Assembly (NCBI GenBank): GCA_011037195.1
Contig: JAAEAF010003560.1
Location: 1-64,000, forward strand
Direction of reading: 5' to 3'
From: Triatoma infestans
Lineage: Eukaryota > Arthropoda > Insecta > Hemiptera > Reduviidae
DNA length: 64,000 bases
The notes beneath the pieces were generated by a model. That model saw only the letters and a program-made list of their open reading frames with translations. It did no database searches and was not told the origin of the DNA. Position numbers and translations under genes: made by a program. Positions 1-10,960 of the stretch are shown piece after piece. The number at the start of each line of letters is the position of its first letter. Position 1 is the first letter of the stretch.

Positions 1-760
1 GCAATATGCCCCGAGACGATACTTTTCGTGAACCACCACCTGCTCCAATTTTATGACGACGTATGAGCATCCAACAAATTTATCTTCTTTGCTTCCATCT
101 GTAAAAATGTCAGTATCAAATTGTACTGCTAAATCCATTTGGATGGTTGGAAGCTCAGCGGGATGCAGCCACTCATTCAAGTCAACCGGAGTATCTATCA
201 TTGATCCACACAGCCATCAACTACTCCACCCGTCTGTACCGTGTAAATATCTATATATTGTTTTATTTGAAGACATATCGGCATTACTCCTGCTATTACG
301 CTTGCAGCATTAAACGAAATAGTGCGATAACCCTTGATCAATCACAGCAGGAACAGTCTCTGCACTCTTTCAAGTTTCTGCCTATTCTTCTTATGATTCA
401 ATGCCAATTGCCAAATGGGGGCAGCATAAGTTATTAAGGGGAGAAATGCGCCCTTATAGATGACGCTCAATGCCTTACTACCAAGTCCCCAGTGTACCTT
501 GGCCGCTCTTGACAGCAAATTAACGAACTGCGAACTTCTGTCACAGACGTGCTGCAAATGCTGGTCCCAACACAACTTCTTGTCAAATATAACCCCCAGA
601 TACTCCAGCCGGTCCACCAGTTCCAGTTGTACGTCGTTCAGGTACACTGTCACATTTTCAGAGTCTAATGTACCTCTTCTGGACATGTGCAATATCTTGG
701 ATTTGTTTCTGTTGAAGCTGATTTTATTAGCTGAAGCCCAACTTTGTACTGAAGCTAGTA
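1..760 (-). pseudogene. LINE ORF2, reverse transcriptase thumb and start of RNase H (cut by window edge)
   Basis: Resumes the same ORF2 beyond the LINE-X insert. VQSWASANKISFNRNKSKI is the segment that normally follows YADD. It is followed by LEYLGVIFDKKLCWDQHL and YAAPIWQLALNHKKNRQKL, typical thumb motifs. A stop near 342 and frame changes follow. From 180 to 1 the frame is open again and reads FDTDIFTDGSKEDKFVGCS, the first catalytic Asp block of a LINE RNase H. The rest of RNase H lies outside the window. The part homologous to reverse transcriptase begins at about 760; sequence just upstream on this strand is antisense LINE-X. Confidence 0.8.
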
Positions 761-1198
761 CTAGAACACACAGGACAGAGGCAGCAAGCAAGCTCTTCAT
801 CAAAAGACATTTGCCTAAATTGACCAGAGAGACCTACTGAGCCAGACCCGAAGGGATATAAGGTTCTTGTGGTCGACTTAACAGAGCATTGTAGGCTGAA
901 GACACATGCACCAGCCTACAACAACTTGCGATAGTGCGGTATGCCGATTCTGCAAGGTAGAGGAGGAGGACCCACGCACATCCGGGTGAGTGCGCCGGCC
1001 CGGCGCGGATTAGGTTTTCTTCAATTGGGGACGGCCAATCCCGAAGCTGGAAGCTTCATGACGGGCCGCTCTCAGCTTTGCTAGGATTGAATTAGGAGGG
1101 CAAGGCTGGGGGCTGTTCTGTAACGTAAGGGGATCCACAATAGACCTCGATTTGTAAGTCGCAGTGGAATGAAGCTCACCCTCCCTCCCACCGCACCG
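760..1198 (+). mobile_element. LINE-X 3' end inserted antisense in the LINE
   Basis: Plus-strand 3' end of a different LINE. From about 857 it reads LTEHCRLKTHAPAYN, then after a frameshift CDSAVCRFCKVEEEDP, the C-terminal zinc motif of RNase H-bearing LINEs. The following 1010-1195 is 3' UTR: it matches, in reverse, 56440-56650 over long stretches (shared CAATCCCGAAGCT, AGCTTCATGACGG, GGATCCACAATAGACCTC). The upstream 760-860 matches the reverse of 57480-57600. The insert sits exactly where the surrounding minus-strand reverse transcriptase lacks motifs B and C. No clear target-site duplication was found. Confidence 0.75.
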
Positions 1199-2352
1199 TC
1201 TGTCCTTTAAACTTTTCAGGATAGCCGGCCACCAAGCAGCATCAAAAGCCCCACGAACGTCTAGCGAAATAAGCAATACGTCCCACTTTATTTCAAAATA
1301 ACTAGTTATAAATTCCTTGGCAGCTTTCAGAGCACCAATAGTTGACATTTGTGGCCTGGATCCGTGCGGTTTACCTGAAAGTAGGTGATTCGAATTCATA
1401 TGATGCATGATCCTGTCCATCATTAGCTTTTCTAACACCTTGCCAGCCACAGGCAGCAAACTAATGGGCCGGAACTTAGATGGGTCCTCAGTTTCACTTT
1501 TGCCAGGTTTTGTCAGAATCACTGAGCGGGTCCTTTTCCAACACATTTGGAAAATTCCGCGAGCCAAGCACTCAGCATAAACGCTAATAGTAGCTGCAAG
1601 GTATTGTTTGTATACTCTATTTAAAATTTCGCTTGTTAAGCCATCCCATCCTGGTGCTGCTTTTGGTCGCATGTTCTGAATAGCTCTGCCCACTTCTGCT
1701 CTTGTAAAAATGACATCGTCAGCAGTATTAATTCCTTCTTCCACATATAACCTCGTATCAGTATGTATCGGTAGCTTGAAAAGGATCATCCTCAGGTAGA
1801 GTTTCCTCATAATTACCTCTAATGATTCCCTCAGATAAACAGTAAACTCGCCATCTTTTTTCCGAACTGTAGCGATGCATGTAATTGGATGTAATTTTCC
1901 AGCTGCCGCTTTATATATACTATTCCAAGGATTATTTGCAGTGGTAGAATCACAAAAAGCTTTCCAAGATTCAAATTTTGCATCTTTTATTTTCAGCTGT
2001 TAACGACGCTTCAGATCAAAATATAATTTTTTCCTTGTTTCACGAAGAACTTCATTGTGATATGTACGCTGATACCAGCGCCTTGAAGCGTTGACTTGTT
2101 TGCGCAAATTATTAAGGTCTTCACTCCATCAGCTACAGATTTCGGAACAGGTCTCTTTCCACTGCGAATTACCGGAATTGAGATGCAAGAAGTTATAATG
2201 CTTGTAAAAAATAGTTCCACATCTACTTCAAAGTCGAGGGAATTTTTGAAAAAATTTTCCAAAGACTTATCCAAATCAATAGGTTCTAGTTTCTATATCC
2301 AAATCACTTTCCGCTTCCAGAAAATTACAGAATTGTTTATAAATCTGATTAT
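1198..2352 (-). pseudogene. LINE ORF2, linker and first half of reverse transcriptase
   Basis: Continues ORF2. The linker has the basic stretch NASRRWYQRTYHNEV near 2085-2040 and ESWKAFCDSTTANNPW near 1970-1920. The reverse transcriptase begins with PKAAPGWDGLTSEIL, then FRPISLLPVAGKVLEKL, and motif A as LISLDVRGAFDAAWW with the first catalytic Asp. The reading stops resembling reverse transcriptase after about 1198, where LINE-X sequence begins. Motif B and the YADD motif C are missing from this copy and were probably lost at that junction. The longest open piece runs 1810-1010, but its last 60 or so residues are antisense LINE-X, not reverse transcriptase. Confidence 0.85.
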
Positions 2353-3080
2353 TTAATCATCCCAGTCCGCTTTTTTTGTATTGAATTTATAATTAGATAC
2401 ATGAGGTAAAGCTGCACAAGAATTATGTAAGTTAATCTGAAAAGTCATAAAACAGTGATCAGAAGAACTTTCTTCGCGCGGCTGGCACCATTCGGTCACG
2501 TAAGATACAAAAGTTGCTGTTGAAGCAGTCAAATCTATGAAACTCGAACCTCTAATGGTCTCGAAAGTTGGTATTTCGCTGGGTTCATTTAGTATTATTA
2601 AGGATCTTGAAGCTAAATACTCCTCTAGTATTTGACCTCTCCCGTTAGTGATTGTGTCGTACCAAGCAGTGGAGCGGGCATTGCTGTCCATTCCTATCAG
2701 TAAACGACCATTAGAAACTCTTAGCATATTATCGATCTCTACAACATCCCTTTCAATTCGACCGTCATATGGCAAACAAACGCTGGCCATCCAAAAGTGA
2801 AAATTCCCAACTAACAGTTCCCCCAGAACTTTATCTTCATTTGAATTTTGAGAATTCAGTATAGCGTCAATATTTTCATTAATAATTATAATAGCCGCTC
2901 TTATTCTATTATTACCTTTTTAATAAATTTTATAATTTAAAGGAAAGGATGAAATTTTATTTGCTACAGTGTAAGGCTCTTGTATTATTGCAATTTATAA
3001 AATTTGTAAGTACTTGGTGCGCTCTATTGGATCGTCTGAGATTTATTTGAACTATCGAAATTTTAGTTAAAGAATTGTTT
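2353..3080 (-). pseudogene. LINE ORF2, AP-like endonuclease domain
   Basis: N-terminal endonuclease domain that nicks target DNA for target-primed reverse transcription. Read from 3080 downward: VQINLRRSNRAHQVL (start of the domain, with the conserved Asn), IQEPYTV (the conserved metal-binding Glu), GMDSNA (Asp and Asn of the active site) and SSSDHCFMTF (the Ser-Asp-His signature). All main catalytic motifs are therefore recognisable. They lie in more than one frame: there is a frame change between the first two motifs and a stop near 2930. The longest open piece is 2790-2353. The signature resembles R1-group enzymes, but no target preference can be read from it. Confidence 0.85.
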
Positions 3081-3084
3081 GTTT

Positions 3085-4126
3085 GTTTTGTTTATAGGCC
3101 ATAATCGATGTTACTCTTGTTATGTTTATTTTGTAAATATAACAAGGGCAGGTAGTACTGAGCGCTGCGTTTAGTATACACTTGTTTATCACTGGATGAA
3201 TAATTGTATTGAATACAATTTACGCATAAATATTCTGTTTCTCGGGCAGTACACTCATTAAGTGAATGTTTCGCTCAGCAAAGTGGATAGGTGAGTGTTC
3301 CCTTACTCTGTGAAGTGTGGTGACCAAATTTATTGCAGTTATAGCAACGACTAATTGTCAAATGATCCACTACAGAACAAACGTTCCAGCCCATTTTAAT
3401 TCTTCTTTCAATAAACAACTTACATAAGTTTGCATTTACCTCAATAATTGGAAACCTATTACCTCTTTTATCTTAAACAAATTTTTAACTTGAATCGTAT
3501 CACTATCATTAATTATTTCTTCATTTTGTGTTTTTATTACATCTATTGCATTTTCCATTGTGATTTCTTCCGGTATATTACTTACTTTTAGCCTTGGTAG
3601 CATTTTGTTTATTTTAGTAGCGTGCAGTTCCTTTTTACAGACTTTATTTACTGCTTCACACAAAGTTTCAACTTCATTTTTAGTTGTACATTCTACTAAC
3701 GCCGCCATTAGAAATTCCCTTCATATTTTGAATACCTAATTCTAGTTTACAAGGATCAATCAACCTTTTCTTCTAAAATTTTGTTTGTTTCATTGCTAGT
3801 TTGTTCTTTATTTGGCTTTATAACCGCCTTAAATGAGACTTTCTTAAACTTATCCACTGACCTGTTTACTGATGGTGTTAATATTTTGTCAGCGTAGGTG
3901 AGTTTGACTTTCTGCGCTGAAGTGTTATAGTTTAAGTCCAATAGTTTTCTATTTAATTCACTTATTTGAGCTTTATAACTATTATGCACTCCATTTAAAG
4001 TTTGAATAGCTGGCAAAATATCTTTTTTTAATTCTTTTTTAAATTACCACTCACAACTGTAACATTTTTTAGTATATTTATAGCACAAATAAAACTTTGT
4101 TCATTATCGTCCGCCATCTTTCTCAT
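3085..4126 (-). pseudogene. LINE ORF1 (gag-like, zinc knuckles)
   Basis: Probable RNA-binding ORF1 protein of the LINE. I place the start at the ATG at 4126-4124 (reading MRKMADD), with a second in-frame ATG at 4117. The reading continues through 4016-3756 and 3708-3436 with frame changes and a stop near 4030. The C-terminal part (about 3360-3180) carries a knuckle array: CYNCNKFGHHTSQS, then PLC with a stop in place of the next residue followed by KHSLNEC, then CVNC. The first knuckle has Ser where the last Cys belongs and the second has a stop where a Cys would be, so metal binding is lost. The central region is Lys- and Asn-rich, as is common in these proteins. Confidence 0.75.
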
Positions 4127-4130
4127 CTTT

Positions 4131-4979
4131 GTGTGAGTGTGTGTGTGTGTGTGTGGAAAGAATATCTCAAACATAAAACGTTGCAGGAAGCCTTAAACTT
4201 AGTATTCCGTTTAGATACTATCACACCGCATCACACATAAAGATTTTGGGACAAAATCCATCAACCGGAAGTGCCACTTTACTGAATTTTTTTTTTTTGT
4301 ATTTTTTATGTTTTTCTCAAACACAGCTCCAACGATTTTCTCTAAACTTTGTATATTAACATCACATACAAAGTACTTTTATTTGTAACATTACTCCGGG
4401 AAAATTCATTTAAAGGCCTTTTTTTTGGGAAAGGTGTGGAGTTATGGTTTCCTCAAAGTGCTATTTCAGTTTATTAGACAATTCGATCACATAAATATGT
4501 TATGGAAATCCGAGTTTGAAGAAATCGGATAACCGGATGTGCGATTTACTGAATTGTTTTTCGTTTTTGTGATTTTCTCAAAAACGGCTCCAATGATTTT
4601 CTTTAAACTTGATATATCAACTACACAAACAATGAGCTATAACTTTTATTTATAATATGTCTCCAAAAAAATTAATTTAAGGGCTCTTTTGGGGGAAGAG
4701 ATGGTGGTTCCGTGTAAAGTGCTAATTTAGTTCAACAATGTGCCATACAATTCTGTCAACTAAATAATATTGAATAGAATTATATAAGTTGCCAGAATTC
4801 TCAGTTGGAAGAAAATCGGTTGACCGGAAGTGCGACTTTACTGAATAGGTTTTTCAGTTTTTTTGCGATTTTCTCCATAAAAATGCCGATAGTTTTAAAC
4901 ACTAATAAGAATTGTATTTGTGAAGGAAAATTTGCCATTTCGCTGTAAGAGAAAGTTGTGTGAGTGTTTCACACCAGAT
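4131..4979 (+). repeat. Repeat G, copy 1 (GT-microsatellite modular repeat)
   Basis: Starts in a GT run (about 4137-4154). Three similar modules follow, beginning near 4252, 4521 and 4813. Each opens with a block like CAACCGGAAGTGCCACTTTA, then a TTTCTCAAAAACGGCTCCAA-type block, then a (TTTTATTTG)-type block. The last module is truncated. The copy ends in GTAAGAGAAAGTTGTGTGAG followed by TGTTTCACACCAGAT. The same ordered blocks occur at 14060-15340 (minus), 21222-21870 (minus), 22524-22960, 43011-43945, 51060-51860 and 57960-58607. No protein is encoded. Mobility class unknown. Confidence 0.8.
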
Positions 4980-5593
4980 TTTTGCTTTGATATCGCACTG
5001 TTTATCAAGCCTTTCTGATGATGGCGAATTCGAAATTGGTTCGATTATCACAAAACGATGAAGTAGGCTGCCACGGAAAAAAATCTGTGATTTTCTGAAT
5101 TTCTCCGCCACAAAAAATGTGTTTAGTGCATGGTGTACAATCTATAGACGTATGCTTATGGGTCCGAAATAGAAAGGGAGAGATTAAGAAAAAGTACGAA
5201 ATATTTCAAAAAAAGAAAAACTGCAGGATATCTCAAATTTGATATGGCGCTTATATATCACCACAGGCTTGATATTATACAATCGCATCATTTCATCGGA
5301 ATATCTGAAATATTGATTTTTGAAATAAATTATTTGAAGTAATTGTATGAAATTGTGCGGAAAAGTTAACGTCTAAAAGTAAAGAAACCTGGAATGAAGA
5401 CCGGGGGGGGGAACCAAAAAAACACTAGCAAGAATTAACAAACAAATAAATCTCTATTTATTAAGTTCTTGAATCACAAATGTCCACAATACAGTATTAT
5501 TTTCAAACGCTCCGTACAGAGCTTAGCGCAGAATAGGCTTGATGCTATCTATAACCCAATTGGAAGCAATTGTGGTAGCGTCGCCATGGAGAA

Positions 5594-5731
5594 AATACAC
5601 CAGCCAGCATGCTCGAGTTTACACGCCAAGCGGACGGACTCTATAGTCGGACAGCGAGCTCCATGTCCTTTTCCATGAGGCGGGTGTCAATTTCCAGATC
5701 GGAGCACCATCAGGAGTTAACCTTATATAGC
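5594..5731. repeat. Direct repeat, left copy
   Basis: About 138 bp nearly identical to 6143-6285 and in the same orientation. Shared blocks include CCAGCATGCTCGAG, ACACGCCAAGCGGACGGACT and GCGGGTGTCAATTTCCAGAT. On the minus strand both copies keep the same short peptide ending (PIWKLTPASWK, then WSSLSDYRVRPLGV and a stop). Similarity falls off outside the block. It could be a pair of element ends or a local duplication; I do not recognise it. The DNA between 4980 and 5594 shows nothing I can assign. Confidence 0.8.
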
Positions 5732-6142
5732 AATAATATTACGTAATTAATAGAATTTTTATTTTTGAATAGAAAGAGTTCAAATTTAATAAAGCCACAA
5801 CAATAAATCAAATGAAGAATACCTTTTCTAGTAGTTCATAAGTTAGTAAATATTTTGATTTTGCACTATTATTCTTCTACTACTGTCAATCTTGTTTCCC
5901 CCACTACTTTACTACAACTTACGCTCTGGTTATTTTATAAAATTAATATTACAATAATTTCCTTAAAATCTTGAGAACCAATTGACAAAAGTATGTGAAA
6001 TTTTAACACATTAAAGCATACACTATGATTTAAACACTTGACAAAAATCGTGTTTCTCGCACTATTTTATCCCAGGTAAAATGACACAAAACACAGAGCC
6101 GATCTTTACACTACCAACCTGTAACAGTCAACTCGGCATGCA

Positions 6143-6285
6143 CTACACCAAGCCAGCATGCTCGAGCTTACACGCCAAGCGGACGGACTCTATAGTCGGA
6201 CAGCGAGCTCCATATCCTCTTCCATGAGGCGGGTGTCAATTTCCAGATCGGAGGAACATCAGGCGTTAACCTTAATAATGAAGAT
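6143..6285. repeat. Direct repeat, right copy
   Basis: Second copy of the block at 5594-5731, about 550 bp downstream. Differences are scattered single bases (for example CATGTCC against CATATCC). The minus-strand open frame covering it runs 6377-6168 and ends LSDYRVRPLGV, as in the other copy. Function unknown. Confidence 0.8.
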
Positions 6286-6289
6286 TGAA

Positions 6290-9200
6290 TAAGAATTAGC
6301 GAAATGTTTATAACTGAAGACAAGTGGTCACAAAATAGAAGGTAATTGAGTGGTTCAAGGTACGGATATACCTTCACAGTGAAGGATTGATACTATACAA
6401 CGAAATAGTTGTTAAATAGAACCACAAATGAATAGGTAAAAAGAAATATACCTTAACCTTGACCAAAGGGTGAGAGAGATTGTATGAGTTACAGTGGTTG
6501 TTGACGTGTCAGGCGAAATAGCTATTATCGTATAAGAAAGGCGCTTAGTTCTATAATGAAGAAACGCTATTAGTAAGCAAAAAACTCAAACTGATCAGCT
6601 TAAAGTGGTTACAAGAAACTAAAGCAGTAAAATATCCAAATAAGTGAGTATGGGTGAGGTTAGCTGAAAACTAATAGAAAATTTTACACACTGGCACAAG
6701 TAGAAGATGCCCAATAGAATGGCAAAAATATTAAATAAAAGGTTTTACGAAATAGAAATACCTGGCATAGTTACCTGGTTTCAGCCTTGTAGTAAGTGAA
6801 GAACCTGCTAGTTGCCAAATTCGTGAATTTAACCACTCTGCACAAAAGGTCTTGCCAAGGTTTATGGTTGAAACGCAACACTTAAATATGTAAAGGTAAG
6901 TAGCTCGAAAGAGATAAGAAAATATAATAATAAATAATAGTAGTTAATAAAAATAGAGAATAAGAGCTACATTACCCAGTAAGTTGAATCTTTACCAGTA
7001 CCAGCTTGGTACGTATGATTTAGTAATATGTGTTGCAACAGTAAATTAGCTGAAAACAGGTTGAAGTATTCAAACAGCCCAACTTGGTGAAAAGACGATT
7101 CAGCAGAATAGAGATAGAATCGACTTTAAAACTGCACAACTGCAGTAGCTGAAGTAAATTTGAGCTGTTAGGCCACGAAAAATGAAATTTCCACTGACAA
7201 AACGCATAAATAACTGATAACGCCACGCACACACAGAGGCGAGATAAAGTGCCAAGTAAGTAATAATATGTAGTGATGGCTGGCACAGAAGACAAAGTGA
7301 TGCTTCCCTTGGCGGACTGACACAAGTGTTCTCACGCCAATGGATGAAGTTGATTGGCTGAAGGTAAGACAAATAGTGCCTGAGCTGGGCTCAAATAGAG
7401 ACTTTGTAAAGTTTCAGCCAACATAAAAAAAAATAATATAAAAATGTTACATACACACCTAAAGCGTGATAAGAAATTATTGTAAACATGAAATTTAAAT
7501 AATTCGGGGTTAATAACTCACGAATAGAATAGTAGAGTTCGCCTGGCGGCCAATAAGCTAAACTGCCACAGGAAATCTAAGCAATTTAAATTCGCGAGGT
7601 TTTAAATACGCGCCAGAAATAACTAGCTAGTTCATGACAATTATTATTTGCAATAATTGGTTTGGATAAATGATCGGCTCTGTTATGTATTTGAACAATA
7701 TACTAAGTTATAAAGATTTATATGAAATGTGTTGAAAAGTTCAAGCAGAATTTTTTCAGTCGTTTATAGCATATTTTTACAAAGATTATGGTTATCGAAA
7801 CATTAGCTTTTTTGTAAATCGAAAATAAACTTGTACAAATCAATCAAATTAACTAGAGAAATGATGTTGTATAAAAATTAAAAAAAAGAAAAAAAGTGTG
7901 TCCCAGTAGGCGAAGATAGTGTTTTTATAATCTTATTTCTCCTATATTACATCAAAATTGCTGTTATCTAGAATAATCTTATTAGTGTGATGGGCTATTA
8001 TTACGTCACTATTTTGTTTCGGTTAAGCCATTCTTAACTTACAAAGATAATATGAATTGCTTTTCTTTAACGCGTGTAAAATAAAGAACAACTTCTGGCA
8101 AACTTAGTAAATTATAATCCATGTTTTTAGCAGTATGATTATCTAAATTATCTGAATGTATGTTGTAGATATTTTTATATTTAAAAAAAACAAAAAAAAA
8201 AAATCATTTACCCTTTCTCAAATTTACGTGAATGGTTTTGCGATGTGCGGAAATTTATATGCACAAAGAAATTTGTTCATAGATCCCAGCCATTGTTAAT
8301 TCAGTCTTACTAGAGTATTATTTATCATTGTAAGCTAAAGTTTTGACATTATAAATGTGGTTCAAGTTTCAAGTAACTTCATTAAGGAGCATAATATATC
8401 ATAATAACGTTGTGATAACCCGACCATGATAACGTCTAATTTTACTAATATAGAACTAATTATGGAAACCTATAAAATCAAAAGTTGGGGGGGGCGGGAT
8501 TCTTTGATAATGGCGGGATGATTTTCCTTTATTTTCTTGAGTGTGTTGGCGAAGAAATAACTTCTTTTTCTTTTTTTTTTAAGTATAATTGATTAAAGAT
8601 GAAACAATTACATGTTATAATACATGGAAGAGTTGCATTTCTAATTAAACTGATATTAATTGGAGGACTGAATATCCAATGTCATAGAACAAATATAACA
8701 TGTCCTTTGTAATTGATACTCCAAAGAGATATTGATTCACTTCTGAGAATAATAACTATATTTTTGTTTCCTTTGATGCTTTCTTCATAGATACATAAAT
8801 ATAATGCACTAGTGATCTTCTCATTCCTTTATTACTGATATTTTCTAGAAATTTAATTAATTGGATATTCAATTATTTTATTAAAAATCTGAGACTCGTA
8901 TTTATAATAATTTTAATAAGCAATTAATTATATACTAAATTTTGTTTTCTAATCAACAATTTAAACTAATTTTCACAATTCTTTCGGATTTTGCCCAGTA
9001 AAATGACTCCAATCTCTATTAACTTAAAGTCATTAATTTATATTTGGATAAAATACGTCCTATTTTTATTTTGAATGTTCTTTTATTTTTTATTCTAGGG
9101 TATGAATGAATACTCTGCATAATTGGATTGCATTTAGCTTTTGCTGTCCGCAACATTAACGAAGTTGCTTCTAAGTAGTTCCTATCGGCAAGCAGATTAA

Positions 9201-9579
9201 CTGCTACAGGCGATCTGGTAATACTGTTAGTTTTGGTATTGTGAAGAAAATTTATTAAAAGCTTTATCGAATATTTAGTTTTTATGCAAATTTCTTTAAA
9301 TTGGTTATTACTTCTAAATCAGTTACAGTGTTCAGCAGTTTTAAAACTAAACGTTTTATAAATTTACTTCTTTATTATGCATCATTAATTGTACTGAAAT
9401 GTAGATCAAATTTATATTCAAGGAAAAAACAACTATATTTACTCTCAACGAGTTTATTTCAGAACGTTTTAGGTGTTTCACCCAACTGCAATATTATGTA
9501 TCTATTGAAGCTCTTCCTTCCAAACAGATACACAATAGTTGTTGTGGTTGGTTCCGCTGAGCTGTAAAGCGTCAGAGAT
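6290..9579. other. Gene-free AT-rich stretch
   Basis: No recognisable gene or known element. Short open frames (for example 7020-7372 minus and 9301-9567 plus) have no recognisable motif and biased composition, so I treat them as chance. Homopolymer A/T runs are common (for example 8185-8205 and 8565-8581). Confidence 0.5.
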
Positions 9580-9801
9580 ATTTTCCGTGATAACCTGCTT
9601 CTTTTGGTAGGTGGTCATCGACCGACGATTTCCAGCGTTCCCCCATAATCAGGATGTTTTTGTAAAAACAGTGTGATAACATAGACTTGCATAGAGCAAA
9701 TCTGTGTTATCACACTGTTTTGACAAAAAATCCTGATGATGGGCGAAAGCCCGAAACCGATCGGTCGATGACTACAAAAAGTAGCAGGCTATCATGGAAA
9801 T
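9580..9801. repeat. Long near-perfect palindrome (PLE-like fold-back)
   Basis: Two arms of about 105 bp (about 9581-9688 and 9700-9801) are reverse complements with few mismatches and a loop of only about 10 bp. Shared blocks include AACAGTGTGATAACA, GTCATCGACCGA and ATCAGGAT. The right arm carries an almost complete hammerhead ribozyme core and the left arm a decayed one on the other strand. Penelope-like elements are known to carry hammerheads in their terminal repeats, often with inverted copies, so this is probably such an end. A decayed copy is at 50390-50520. Confidence 0.75.
9731..9770 (+). ncRNA. Hammerhead ribozyme-like motif
   Basis: Reads CTGATGA (9733-9739), one extra T, a stem II of GGGC-GAAA-GCCC (9741-9752), GAAA (9753-9756), a short self-complementary stem III (ACCGATCGGT, 9756-9765), then C9766 as the predicted cleavage-site base. 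Stem I could form only about three pairs (ATC with GAT) plus weaker ones. These elements match the conserved hammerhead core. The extra base between the CTGATGA box and stem II, and the weak stem I, are departures. Tiny stem III types in PLEs are reported to work as dimers (family knowledge). Activity is untested. Confidence 0.5.
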
Positions 9802-10219
9802 TATCTCACACAATATTTATCCAAGAATGCCAATCACCAATAACTTCTGTAATATGATGATTTGCAATTGTTAGTTTTTTATTTACCATCATATATATGT
9901 ATATATACATCATAGAGAAGTGATTGGTATATGCTATTTTTATACAAATATTATGTAATCTGTGTGAAAGATTAATCTTAATATTACATAACTGACACAT
10001 GAATCAATATTACGTACATACTGATGCTGGGTGAAACACTAAAACCTTTTCCTAAAATAAACTGTTGAGAGAGAAATAGCTGTTTTTTCCTGAATTTTCT
10101 AAACTAACAACACTTTCTCGCTTAATTATTAACATATTAAATATAATGGTATTTTTACTTTAATGGCAACAATGGTCGTTTTACTTCATGTCGAAATTTG
10201 AGCATCTTTTTACAATTAT

Positions 10220-10272
10220 TTTTTTTTTTGTTTTTTCGGCGCATCGACTACTATGGTCATTAGCGCCTCTAG
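10220..10272 (-). repeat. SINE 3'-end fragment
   Basis: The block GGCGCATCGACTACTATGGT followed by CATTAGCGCC is the reverse complement of the tail of the SINE at 20501-20740 (GGCGCCAATGACCATAGATA, then CTGATGCGCC), with a T-rich run where the A-rich tail would be. Only the last 50 bp or so are present. Confidence 0.6.
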
Positions 10273-10947
10273 AACAATGATGTTATCTCAGAAAGAAACA
10301 TGAATGCAAAAACGAACCTTAATCAAATACTGTAATAAGATTTAACAATAAAAACTGAAAACTTTGAAGATATTTTGTTTGCCTTGGAGACACTGAAGGA
10401 GTTTTTCAGTTTCTGAAGAGGAGTAAATCATGCAGTAAGGTGGAATAATCTCGTCGAGTCAGTGGATAGCGGCCCTCTTGAAAGGGGCATTTTGTTGTCA
10501 TTCTCCTTTTTAGTGATTTCCTCCTTCTACAGTGTTGCCATCTGATGAAAATTGCCTTCAAGAGCACCGCCCTTGCCTTTCTTCTTGTTCACCCATCTAC
10601 ATTCCACCTGCCCATCATTCTCTTTCGAAGAGATCTACCCTTCATATTTCTCTGGAACCATCAATTTCATATTCTCTCTGTTCAACTTTTGAGCCTCATT
10701 CTCTTGAGCTGTTTATATTCATTTATTTGCTTTTTAAATTTCTTCATCTGACATCTCCTTCATTAATTTTTTAACTCTTTTTTTATTATCTTGTCCTTAG
10801 TTTCTTCTTCAGCTTCCTGTTAGTTTTAAATATAATGGAAATTCCATTGTGTAGATATTAGCGAGCCCATCCCATTAATGTTCTCTCGATCAAGATACAA
10901 TCTATTGTTTAAATACTGATTTTTTTAAACTGGATAATTGGTTGAAT

Positions 10948-10960
10948 AAGTGGCTGTTTC
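10948..10960. repeat. Target-site duplication, 5' copy (AAGTGGCTGTTTC)
   Basis: Identical 13-bp sequence to 13149-13161, immediately before LINE sequence starts at 10961. Together the two define the insertion. Confidence 0.85.

Larger units (their letters stand above)
1..4126 (-). mobile_element. Two-ORF LINE (R1/LOA/I group), degenerate, runs off left edge
   Basis: A single non-LTR retrotransposon read on the minus strand. In order from 4126 downward there is a gag-like ORF1 with zinc knuckles, an AP-type endonuclease, the first half of a reverse transcriptase, a foreign antisense insert (760-1198), the reverse transcriptase thumb, and the start of RNase H at the window edge. The domain order is that of RNase H-bearing R1/LOA/I-group elements (family knowledge). 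Several frameshifts and stops show it is dead. The 5' end abuts a GT microsatellite at about 4130 with no visible 5' UTR, so it is either 5'-truncated or inserted in repeat G. Exact clade would need a reverse transcriptase phylogeny. Confidence 0.85.

Noticed and set aside
730..803. A minus-strand start that looks like a secretory signal peptide (Leu/Val-rich, followed by a possible Ala cleavage site).
   Set aside because: It is a chimera: the first codons are antisense LINE-X sequence and the rest is the reverse transcriptase segment after motif C. No gene follows.
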